Source: Bdellovibrio sp.
GTDB lineage: Bacteria; Bdellovibrionota; Bdellovibrionia; Bdellovibrionales; Bdellovibrionaceae
NCBI GenBank assembly: GCA_003176075.1
Contig: PSRN01000009.1
Span: 1-7,292 of the forward strand
Length of the DNA stretch: 7,292 bases
Direction of reading: 5' to 3'
In this document: positions 1-5,398 of the stretch, piece by piece
Layout: every line of letters begins with the position of its first letter
Numbering within the stretch: the stretch's first letter is position 1
Notes under the pieces: generated by a model
What the model was told of the DNA's origin: nothing
The model's database searches: none
What the model saw: only the letters and a program-made list of their open reading frames with translations
Program-made: the position numbers and the translations under genes

Positions 1-1
1 A

Positions 2-394
2 GGCGGGATGAAAATGCGCGTCTCTTTGGCGCGAGCCCTGGTTTCAGAGCCGCATCTTCTCTTGATGGATGAACCCTTTTCCGCCCTGGATGAACCCACC
101 CGTCTTCGTCTGCAGGAGGATTTTCGCGAGCTCTGCGAGGGGCGAAGGGACTTGACCGTCCTCTTCGTGACCCATAGCCTGTCGGAGGCTGTGTTTTTAG
201 CGGACCGGATTGTTTTTTTGAGTCAGGGGGGGAAATTGATCAAAGACACGCAAGTTACATTTCCCACAGTCACCCTGCAAAAAACCCGCACTCGATCACT
301 TCGACAGGCGCAGGAATTTTTTGATGAGCTGAAGCGGCTGAATCCATTTTTGGAAATTAGCGTGGGCGGCGGAGCCGCCACGGGTGTTATTTGA
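2..394 (+). CDS. ABC transporter ATP-binding protein, NitT/TauT type (C-terminal part, cut by window edge)
   Basis: This is the cytoplasmic ATPase subunit that powers an ABC importer. Only the last 130 residues lie in the window; the frame is open to the left edge, so the Met at position 8 is internal, not the start. The visible part opens inside the ABC signature (GGMKMR, followed by VSLARAL), then Walker B (LLLMDEP), the D-loop (SALD) and the H-switch histidine (VTHS). Walker A and the Q-loop must lie upstream. DEPFSALDEPTR and the SEA-x5-DRI stretch after the switch histidine are typical of the nitrate/sulfonate/taurine/thiamine-precursor subfamily. A tail of about 45 residues follows the core and ends in a Gly/Ala-rich stretch. 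Its TGA overlaps the TTG start of the permease by 4 bases, so the two are translationally coupled. The family call is firm; the substrate is unknown. Confidence 0.95.
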   Translation, partial: GGMKMRVSLARALVSEPHLLLMDEPFSALDEPTRLRLQEDFRELCEGRRDLTVLFVTHSLSEAVFLADRIVFLSQGGKLIKDTQVTFPTVTLQKTRTRSLRQAQEFFDELKRLNPFLEISVGGGAATGVI

Positions 395-1146
395 AAACAT
401 CTTTTTGGCCTCCCTTTGTTTTGGTTTGTCTGTTTTTGGGAATTCTTGAGATCAGCGTGGATCAGGGCTGGCTTTCAGCGTACTTGGTTCCCGCCCCATC
501 GCACATGGCCCTTGAATTGAAGGAAGACGCGGGAAGCTTTGCAAGGGCCTTCCTTGAATCCGCTGCGACCAGCTTCGCGGGCCTTTTCATGAGCCTGGTG
601 TTTGGTCTCTCGTTGGCCTTTCTCTTTTCACTCAGTTCACTTGTTCGTCAGGCTGTTTATCCCTTCACGCTCTTATTTCAAACGGTGCCCATCGTGGCCA
701 TTGCTCCGCTTCTTGTCATTTGGTTCGGTTTCGGACCAGTGACCGTGAGGACTTCGGCTTTTATAGTTTCCGTATTTCCAGTACTGGCCAATACTCTCAT
801 GGGTCTTGAGCAAGTGCCGACCGAGTTGCAGGAGCTTTTCTTTGTGCTTAAAAGCACTCGCTGGCAGCAGCTGCTTCGCCTGGCCCTTCCCCACGCCCTG
901 CCCGCCATTTTTGCGGGACTTCGCATGGCCGCGGGGCTTTCCGTGATCGGCTCTATTGTCGGGGAATTTATCGCCGGTGGCGGACTCGGCAGCCTTATTG
1001 ACTCGGCCCGCATGCAACAGCGGGTGGATATCGTCTTTAGCGCCGTTTTCTTGTCCGCCATTTTGGGACTGATCCTGGTTAAAACCGTGGACTTGTGTCA
1101 GGCTCTTGTGGCACGCCAACGGCCTTACTTTTTGGAGGATGCATGA
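391..1146 (+). CDS. ABC transporter permease, SsuC/TauC/ThiX-like
   Basis: Inner-membrane permease of the importer, 251 residues, the usual length for this family. Hydrophobic stretches near residues 8-24, 60-82, 90-112, 120-138, 170-195 and 214-233 fit about six membrane helices. QTVPIVAIAPLLVIWFGFG (98-116) is a hallmark of the SsuC/TauC/ThiX group. The cytoplasmic coupling (EAA-type) loop lies around 147-180, with LFFVLKSTRWQQLLRLALP and then a Gly-Leu-Arg triplet where the ATPase docks. The start is taken as TTG at 391, overlapping the ATPase stop as TTGA; no strong Shine-Dalgarno precedes it, so initiation probably depends on coupling. The next in-frame Met is residue 39, which would delete the first helix. 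The stop overlaps the downstream ATG as ATGA. Family is certain; substrate is not. Confidence 0.95.
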   Translation: MKTSFWPPFVLVCLFLGILEISVDQGWLSAYLVPAPSHMALELKEDAGSFARAFLESAATSFAGLFMSLVFGLSLAFLFSLSSLVRQAVYPFTLLFQTVPIVAIAPLLVIWFGFGPVTVRTSAFIVSVFPVLANTLMGLEQVPTELQELFFVLKSTRWQQLLRLALPHALPAIFAGLRMAAGLSVIGSIVGEFIAGGGLGSLIDSARMQQRVDIVFSAVFLSAILGLILVKTVDLCQALVARQRPYFLEDA

Positions 1147-2168
1147 AAGAAATTTTCTTTTTCTCGAATTTCGTTTTTTTGAATTTCGGTCACCCGAAGC
1201 GCCTTGTTTTTCAAGGCCTTCTTGTCGGTTTTATCTGGGCCTGTGGCGGCTTCGCCGCCCACGCTGTCTCCAACAGCCCCTTGGCAAATGGCAAACTTCG
1301 CTTGTCCCTCAACTGGGTGCCAGAACCCGAATTTGGCGGCTTTTATGCCGCCGAACAAAACGGCATTTTCAAACAACAGGGTCTTGACGTTGAAATTCTT
1401 CCCGGAGGTTCCACCGCCCCAACGATTCAAATGGTTGCAACCGGACGAACTGAATATGCCATCGTCAGCGGCGACGAAGTGATTCTCGCCCATGACCGGG
1501 GCGCAACTGACGTGGTGGCCCTCTTTGCCACCTACCAAACAGATCCCTTGGCGATCTTGGCCCACGCCGAAAGAAATTATCAAAGCCTGGCCGATCTGTT
1601 CAAAGATGAAAAAGCGACTCTTTCCTGGCAGTCTGGTTCTTCCTATACGCAATTTTTGGCGAAGAAATACGGTCCCCTCAAAATTCGCATTGCTCCATAC
1701 CTGGGAGGCATCGGGCCCTTTCAAAAGGATCCTTTCCTCGCCCAGCAGGGATTCATGACCTCCGAACCCCTGCTGGCTGAGAAGGCCCACCTCAAAGTGA
1801 AACTCTTCTTGGTGGCCGATTCAGGTTGGCGCCCGTACAACACCGTCCTCATCACCTCAAAAAAGCGCTTGCAAGGAAGCCCCGAAGAGGTCCGCAAATT
1901 CGTCGAGGCCGTGCGTGCGGGCTGGCTTGATTACTTGGCCCATCCGGAGGCGGTGAATCGAGCCATGCATCAGTTGAACCCCTCGATGGACGAAGCGACC
2001 TTTAAGGCGAGCGCGGAGCTGCAGAAGAAATACGTTGAAAACGAGTGGACGAAGAAACAGGGTCTCGGAAAAATGGAAAAAAGCCGCTGGCAAGAATTGA
2101 TCGATCAGCTTCTTGACCTCAAAATAATCAAGTCCAAGTTGAAAGCTGAAGATCTTTTTGTTCCGTAA
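1143..2168 (+). CDS. ABC transporter substrate-binding protein, NMT1/THI5-like
   Basis: Exported solute-binding protein of the importer, 341 residues. The start is the ATG at 1143, with GGAGG at 1134-1138 and an ATGA overlap with the permease stop; an upstream in-frame alternative at 1095 lies inside the permease and lacks these signals. The N-terminus has a rather long polar/aromatic n-region (1-20), a hydrophobic core (21-37) and then either an AHA cleavage site (39-41) or a lipobox-like IWAC (31-34), so it may be periplasmic or lipid-anchored. The mature protein begins with LRLSLNWVPEPEFGGFYAA (52-70), the NMT1/THI5 opening; QGLDVEILPGG (79-89) and GFMTSEP (203-209) are further family-like segments. 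The C-terminal RW..LID.LL..K-type segment (315-340) resembles ThiY/RibY-like proteins more than SsuA or NrtA. A pyrimidine or flavin precursor is thus possible, but this is inference, and no thiamine or riboflavin gene or riboswitch is visible nearby. Confidence 0.92.
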   Translation: MKEIFFFSNFVFLNFGHPKRLVFQGLLVGFIWACGGFAAHAVSNSPLANGKLRLSLNWVPEPEFGGFYAAEQNGIFKQQGLDVEILPGGSTAPTIQMVATGRTEYAIVSGDEVILAHDRGATDVVALFATYQTDPLAILAHAERNYQSLADLFKDEKATLSWQSGSSYTQFLAKKYGPLKIRIAPYLGGIGPFQKDPFLAQQGFMTSEPLLAEKAHLKVKLFLVADSGWRPYNTVLITSKKRLQGSPEEVRKFVEAVRAGWLDYLAHPEAVNRAMHQLNPSMDEATFKASAELQKKYVENEWTKKQGLGKMEKSRWQELIDQLLDLKIIKSKLKAEDLFVP

Positions 2169-2179
2169 AGGTGGGTGCC

Positions 2180-2332
2180 ATGCGTACAAGTTCCGGTTTA
2201 TTGGCTTTATTCTTAAGCATTTACGGCTCTAATTCCTTTGGCGCCGAACATGAACGTCGGGCAATTGCGAGAATGATGAAAGAAAGCCCGTCACAACTCG
2301 AATATGGACTTGGCCTTTGGAGAAGCAATTGA
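2180..2332 (+). CDS. Small predicted secreted protein or truncated gene remnant
   Basis: An unrecognised 50-codon ORF starting 11 bases after the binding-protein stop, with AAAGG at 2167-2171 eight bases before the ATG, so it could be the fourth gene of the transporter operon. It begins with a clear signal-peptide pattern: MRTSSG, then a hydrophobic core (LLALFLSIYG) and a small-residue region ending SFGA near residue 22. The mature part would be only about 28 residues, charged (AEHERRAIARMMKE) and then more neutral, ending LWRSN. It reads like the N-terminus of a longer exported protein that stops early. Both other forward frames are open across and beyond the stop (to 2393-2395 and to 2442), so a decayed or frameshifted longer gene is a real alternative. 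A 9-bp tandem duplication begins 10 bases after the stop. No family recognised. Confidence 0.4.
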   Translation: MRTSSGLLALFLSIYGSNSFGAEHERRAIARMMKESPSQLEYGLGLWRSN

Positions 2333-2341
2333 AAATAAGGT

Positions 2342-2359
2342 GCCAGGCCCGCCAGGCCC
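2342..2359. repeat. 9-bp tandem duplication
   Basis: GCCAGGCCC occurs twice in direct contact (2342-2350 and 2351-2359), just after the small secreted ORF. The unit follows AATAAGGT, so the left side reads AATAAGGTGCCAGGC. From memory this resembles one arm of dispersed GGTGCCAGGCACC-type palindromes found between genes in many genomes, but the second arm is missing here, so that link is weak. The duplication itself is directly visible. Confidence 0.6.
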
Positions 2360-2391
2360 TGTATCTTGTCAGTCCATCTCATCATTTGGTG

Positions 2392-2410
2392 CGCCATAAG
2401 GCATATGGCG
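2392..2410. repeat. Short perfect palindrome between convergent genes
   Basis: CGCCAT (2392-2397) and ATGGCG (2405-2410) form a perfect 6-bp inverted repeat with a 7-base loop. It lies in the intergenic strip where the rightward operon meets the leftward HEAT-like gene, 17 bases past the latter's stop. Neither strand has a U-run after it, so it is not a standard intrinsic terminator; it could be a weak stem or chance. Confidence 0.35.
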
Positions 2411-2426
2411 TGGTTCGTCCTTGCCC

Positions 2427-3194
2427 TCAATGCTGCAAATGAACAAGCTTGCACGAGATCGCGCTCAAAGCTGTTTGCGAAACATTGATCCTCTCAAGCG
2501 CTTCGGCCGGATGATCGGTAGGCGTTTCCCGAGATCCAGTGTGAGGTGACTGCATCTGAAGAAGAAGACCTTGAAGCTCACCCTTGGCCTGCCCGTCGAC
2601 TTCTCTCGCAATTTTTTTCTTCAGCCGCTTAAAGAACGCCTTATCCACTAAGCTCCAGAAATCCAAGGCGGAAAGTGTTTGATTGAGCGCCCGGGCAGCG
2701 GCGGCTCGCACCATCGCAAAATCGGATTCAAGGAGAATCTCCATAGTCTGCAGTCCGGCTTGATCGAAGATGCTTCCCAGGGATTCAATGCGCGCCACCA
2801 CAAGGGCAATCAGAACCAACTTGAGGTGAAGGTCTTGCTCCGGTTTAATATTCTCAAAAATCCATTTCAAGGCCGCCGGCACCCGGTCGATCTTCTGATG
2901 ATCCTCGGCAATGTTGCTCATGAAGAAAGTCAGAGGTTCCGAGGCAGAGATCATTTGATCCAGTGAAGAAAATAGATCTTTGCGAGCTAAGATAGGTAAA
3001 GCCTCGATGACATTCTGCGGATTTTCATGGGCTTTAAGACCTTGCGCACAGTGCAGGATCAACAAAACCACCTGAGAAACGGACTTATCTGGATCCTCTG
3101 GCGAAGACCATGGTGCCTTGTCGAACCCAAGGCAATTGAAGCTCGTCGCAATCATCACAAAGAAAAGGAAACTCGTGAAAAATCTTTGAACCAT
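2427..3194 (-). CDS. Exported hypothetical protein with HEAT-like helical region
   Basis: A 255-residue protein of unknown function, alone on the minus strand between two rightward operons. It starts with a convincing signal peptide (MVQRFFTSFLFFVMIATSF). Cys21 follows, but the preceding S-F-N does not make a good lipobox, so periplasmic release or a non-cleaved anchor are both possible. The rest is predicted to be almost entirely helical. Residues 155-174 (LESDFAMVRAAAARALNQTL) have the D....VR.AAA.AL pattern of a HEAT-type repeat, and weaker leucine-rich helices run from about 38 to 150. Lys-rich KRLKKKIAREVDG (189-201) is followed by a polar, proline-containing tail. HEAT-like proteins usually act as protein-binding scaffolds; any role here is inference. 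The ATG has a modest GAGAG upstream. Its promoter would lie in the shared intergenic region, but I see no good hexamer pair on that strand. Confidence 0.8.
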   Translation of the reverse strand: MVQRFFTSFLFFVMIATSFNCLGFDKAPWSSPEDPDKSVSQVVLLILHCAQGLKAHENPQNVIEALPILARKDLFSSLDQMISASEPLTFFMSNIAEDHQKIDRVPAALKWIFENIKPEQDLHLKLVLIALVVARIESLGSIFDQAGLQTMEILLESDFAMVRAAAARALNQTLSALDFWSLVDKAFFKRLKKKIAREVDGQAKGELQGLLLQMQSPHTGSRETPTDHPAEALERINVSQTALSAISCKLVHLQH

Positions 3195-3345
3195 TTGCTC
3201 TCAACTTTCTCGATGAGCTGATCTTGGAACAAGAGATGAGACTCGAGCAATAGAGGAATAATCTTTAACTCAGAGTGAATATTCTTTGAAAATAATCGCT
3301 AGTGACAAATGCCCTGCAGACTGGCGGAAAGGGGTAAAAGTCGAC

Positions 3346-3366
3346 TCCGTCCTTAGAAAGGTCGGA
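3346..3366. repeat. Imperfect inverted repeat upstream of the yceD promoter
   Basis: TCCGTCCT (3346-3353) and AGGTCGGA (3359-3366) pair over 8 bp with one T-T mismatch and a 5-base loop, ending 5 bases before the -35 hexamer. The right arm overlaps a short odd palindrome, GGTCGGACC (3360-3368). This could be an activator site or chance; no regulator is identifiable from it. Confidence 0.3.
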
Positions 3367-3371
3367 CCCCC

Positions 3372-3400
3372 TCGACAGATCGTTCGAAGCACTCTATATT
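3372..3400 (+). promoter_or_regulatory. Sigma70-type promoter for yceD
   Basis: TCGACA (3372-3377) and TATATT (3395-3400) each match 5 of 6 consensus bases (TTGACA, TATAAT) and are separated by exactly 17 bases. Transcription would start about 6-8 bases after the -10, at 3406-3408, which is on the yceD ATG at 3407. The mRNA from this promoter would therefore be leaderless or nearly so, which agrees with the lack of any Shine-Dalgarno before that ATG. It probably drives yceD and at least part of the downstream rpmF-fab cluster. Confidence 0.6.
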
Positions 3401-3406
3401 CGCGGG

Positions 3407-3964
3407 ATGAAAATCAATTTGCTTGAGATTCCGGAACAGGGGCGATCCTGGAAAGTCTCTGAAAAAACTGAAGATTTGCATGGTGTCTTGAATGATCTGA
3501 TCGAAGACAATCCCCTTTCTTGTGAATTTTCCATTCAACCTCTGTCATCTGGAACCTTTGAATTGCGGGGTTGGCTCAAAACCGCGGCTCCCGAGCTTTG
3601 TTCGCGATGTGGCGAGGACTTCCGCTTTGTCTTGGATGAGAAATTTCGCGAACTGCTGCTTCCGGCGATGGATACGCCGAGAAATAGCTTCTTTAGCAAG
3701 GCGAATCATGTTTCTGATATGACTGAGGATTCACCATCGGTCTGTGAATATCATGGTCAATTCTTCGACATGGGTGAGTATCTTCATGAGCTGCTTGCGG
3801 CAACTCGGCCGTCGGTCCCCTCACCTTCGGTCGATCCTCAGGGACGGTGCCTTCAGTGCAAGATCAGCGTGGCGGGCCGCTCGTTTGGCTACGATGAGCC
3901 AATGGAAGATAAGACGCAACCTTTCCACGTCCTCAAGAGCTTACAAAAACCAACAAAGGATTGA
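3407..3964 (+). CDS. yceD: YceD family protein (DUF177), 23S rRNA accumulation protein homologue
   Basis: A 185-residue YceD/DUF177 protein, the usual partner of rpmF in bacteria; family members are linked to 23S rRNA accumulation or ribosome assembly and probably act in the cytoplasm. Two CxxC pairs are visible, C65-SR-C68 and C148-LQ-C151, which could form a zinc-binding site; the second pair is absent in E. coli YceD but common elsewhere. The C-terminal PFHVLKSL (172-179) matches the family's terminal PF.vL..L motif. Residues 119-131 (FFDMGEYLHELLA) match the conserved D(l)...(v/l).E.(l)L(a) region. The start at 3407 gives the usual beginning (MKINLLEIPEQG) but has no ribosome-binding site, and a good promoter puts the 5' end of the mRNA at or beside it. 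The stop is 206 bases before rpmF. Confidence 0.92.
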   Translation: MKINLLEIPEQGRSWKVSEKTEDLHGVLNDLIEDNPLSCEFSIQPLSSGTFELRGWLKTAAPELCSRCGEDFRFVLDEKFRELLLPAMDTPRNSFFSKANHVSDMTEDSPSVCEYHGQFFDMGEYLHELLAATRPSVPSPSVDPQGRCLQCKISVAGRSFGYDEPMEDKTQPFHVLKSLQKPTKD

Positions 3965-4041
3965 TCAATCTTTCAGCGCACATCAGACTTGGATTTTACG
4001 CCTGCGGCGTCCTCATTTTAGCTTGTTCCATCGCGATTTGA
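3961..4041 (+). CDS. Possible 26-codon hydrophobic or lipoprotein-like peptide
   Basis: A weakly supported ORF from TTG at 3961, which overlaps the yceD stop as TTGA, the same geometry as the ATPase/permease junction. It encodes a short peptide with a basic start (HIRLG), a hydrophobic core and ILAC followed by Ser near residues 19-23, which resembles a lipobox. The AAAGGA at 3955-3960 touches the TTG, too close for normal initiation. The reading frame stops at TGA 4039-4041, but the next codon, TTG 4042, continues open in the same frame all the way through rpmF. It may be a lysis-type or leader peptide, a broken lipoprotein gene, or chance. Confidence 0.2.
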   Translation: MINLSAHIRLGFYACGVLILACSIAI

Positions 4042-4089
4042 TTGACATGGGAGAGCGCTCGCGAACCCGAAGCCCCTATCAATAAAACC

Positions 4090-4118
4090 TTGTTTTTACC
4101 CCCCTGGGCCACTAGAGT
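4090..4118 (+). promoter_or_regulatory. Candidate promoter for rpmF-fabHDG
   Basis: TTGTTT (4090-4095) and TAGAGT (4113-4118) are separated by exactly 17 bases, with the -10 matching 4 of 6 consensus bases and the -35 the first three. Transcription would start near 4125, giving a leader of about 45 bases before the L32 ATG. A second perfect TTGACA (4042-4047) lies upstream, but no -10 follows at a usable distance. Weak but reasonably placed in a 206-base gap. Confidence 0.3.
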
Positions 4119-4170
4119 GTGGGATCTTTTAGAAAGATTCCACAAAAAGTGTGCTGAACGAGGTGAACTT

Positions 4171-4362
4171 ATGCCAACGCCTAAGAAGAAAACATCCCGA
4201 TCCCGACGCAATATGCGCCGAAGTCACGATGGCTTAAGCCAGCCTGCTTGGGCGATCGATGCCAAATCAAAAGAACTGGTGCGTCCCCACCGGGCCTTCA
4301 AAGGCGCGGACGGCGCGTACTACTACAAAGGACAACAGATCAGCGCGGCCACCAAAGAGTGA
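4171..4362 (+). CDS. rpmF: 50S ribosomal protein L32
   Basis: Structural protein of the large ribosomal subunit, 63 residues, close to the usual 56-60. The N-terminus MPTPKKKTSRSRRNMRRSHD is diagnostic of L32. The later part (VRPHRAFKGADGAYYYKGQQI) aligns with the family's PHR....G.YY.GR.V end. No cysteine is present, so this is the zinc-free form of L32, as in E. coli, rather than the four-Cys zinc-ribbon form. The start is ATG 4171 with GAGG at 4160-4163 seven bases upstream. The frame is open a further 43 codons upstream (to TTG 4042), but those residues do not look like L32 and start without a ribosome site. Its stop is 4 bases before fabH, so the two are co-translated. Confidence 0.95.
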   Translation: MPTPKKKTSRSRRNMRRSHDGLSQPAWAIDAKSKELVRPHRAFKGADGAYYYKGQQISAATKE

Positions 4363-4366
4363 TCCG

Positions 4367-5359
4367 ATGTCGTTATACCGCTCGCGGATAGCTGGAACTG
4401 GCTCCTACCTCCCTGAAAAAGTTCTGACCAATCAGGACTTGGAAAAACTGGTCGATACGAACGACCAATGGATTCGAGAACGCACTGGCATTCTACGGCG
4501 CCACATCGCCGCTGACAACGAAGTGACGTCAGACTTGGCTTTCCAAGCCACTCAACGGGCGTTACAAGCGGCGGGAAAGACAGCTGCGGAATTGGAATTG
4601 ATTATCTTTTGCACCGTGACCGGCGATCAGGTGATGCCTTCGTCGGCCTGTGAACTACAGAACAAATTGGGCTGTAAGACCATACCGGCTTTTGACTTGT
4701 CGGCGGCCTGCTCGGGCTTTGTCTATGGGCTTGCCGTGGCCGATCAATTTGTCCGTACGGGAATGTACAAGACAATTCTAGTGCTCGGAGCTGAAATCAT
4801 CCACCGCTACATCAATTACAAGGATCGCGAGACTTGCATCCTGTTTGGCGATGCGGCCGGCGCTTTTATCATCGAGAGAGCAAAGGAGAACGATGCCAAC
4901 GTCATTCTTAGCTCTCATCTGAGAGCGGAAGGATCCCTGGGTGATCTTTTCGTTTTGCCGGCCGGGGGATCCAAAATTCCCTTCACAAAAAAGGTCCTCG
5001 ACGAAGACCTGCAATATGTCCGCATGAAGGGTCGGGAAATTTTCAAAAATGCCGTCCGTACCATGTCGGCTTGCTGCCAGGAAGTTTTGGATCAAAATCA
5101 GCTCTCGGCGGCCGATGTTTCTTGGCTGGTCCCTCATCAAGCGAATTGGCGATTAATGGAAGCAGTGGCCGACCATTTTTCTTTTCCAAAAGAAAAGGTG
5201 GTCAGCATCGTCCATGAAATGGGCAACACCTCGGCGGCGACGGTTCCCACCGCTTTTGATGTGGCCGTGCGAGACGGGCGTATTCAACGGGGCCAGTTGA
5301 TTCTTTTGACCGCCTTTGGGGCGGGATTAACGGCGGGAAGTTGTCTCCTTCGGTATTAG
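4367..5359 (+). CDS. fabH: 3-oxoacyl-ACP synthase III (beta-ketoacyl-ACP synthase III, KAS III)
   Basis: Condenses acetyl-CoA (or another short acyl-CoA) with malonyl-ACP to give acetoacetyl-ACP, the first step of type II fatty-acid synthesis in the cytoplasm. The protein has 330 residues. The catalytic triad is complete: Cys115 in LSAACSGF, His257 in VPHQAN and Asn287 in GNTSAAT. IAGTGSYLPE (8-17) and DQWIRERTGI (33-42) are family signatures, the latter carrying the Trp and Arg that contact CoA. Met90, in QVMPSSAC, replaces the acyl-pocket Phe87 of E. coli FabH, which could alter primer chain preference. The start is ATG 4367, 4 bases past the rpmF stop with AAGAG upstream; an in-frame Met at 4259 lies within rpmF and was not chosen. 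plsX, usually just upstream, is absent. Confidence 0.97.
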   Translation: MSLYRSRIAGTGSYLPEKVLTNQDLEKLVDTNDQWIRERTGILRRHIAADNEVTSDLAFQATQRALQAAGKTAAELELIIFCTVTGDQVMPSSACELQNKLGCKTIPAFDLSAACSGFVYGLAVADQFVRTGMYKTILVLGAEIIHRYINYKDRETCILFGDAAGAFIIERAKENDANVILSSHLRAEGSLGDLFVLPAGGSKIPFTKKVLDEDLQYVRMKGREIFKNAVRTMSACCQEVLDQNQLSAADVSWLVPHQANWRLMEAVADHFSFPKEKVVSIVHEMGNTSAATVPTAFDVAVRDGRIQRGQLILLTAFGAGLTAGSCLLRY

Positions 5360-5398
5360 GTTCTTGCTTTACATTCTTCATTTGAACAGGGAGAAAAC

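Noticed and set aside
673..1119. Two long minus-strand open frames inside the permease gene
   Set aside because: They lie wholly antisense to a clear permease, their products are low-complexity and rich in basic and polar residues, and neither has a ribosome site or family motif.
1095..1142. Upstream start for the binding protein
   Set aside because: It would add 16 residues ahead of the signal peptide; ATG 1143 has GGAGG at proper distance and a standard ATGA overlap.
1125..1790. 221-codon minus-strand open frame across the binding-protein gene
   Set aside because: Antisense to a well-supported gene; the translation shows no family motif and begins without a ribosome site.
2317..2442. 41-codon ORF ending in a Cys-rich motif (RPCPQCCK)
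   Set aside because: TTG start, no ribosome site, and it runs into the end of the minus-strand gene; more likely chance or part of a decayed frame than a gene.
2221..2454. 77-codon minus-strand open frame
   Set aside because: No ribosome site or motif; it overlaps the end of the HEAT-like gene on the same strand.
3195..3310. Promoter for the minus-strand HEAT-like gene
   Set aside because: A TTCAAA-17-TAAAGA pair can be picked out, but the -10 matches only 3 of 6 bases, so it is not reported as a feature.
4042..4047. Perfect TTGACA upstream of rpmF
   Set aside because: No -10 hexamer follows at 15-19 bases; the nearest candidate, TATCAA, is 29 bases away.
4042..4170. N-terminal extension of L32 from TTG 4042
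   Set aside because: L32 normally begins at the MPTPKKK Met, which has a good ribosome site; the extension is kept only as a finding about the gap.
4259..4366. Upstream start for FabH
   Set aside because: The added 36 residues overlap rpmF out of frame and do not resemble FabH; ATG 4367 gives the usual N-terminus.
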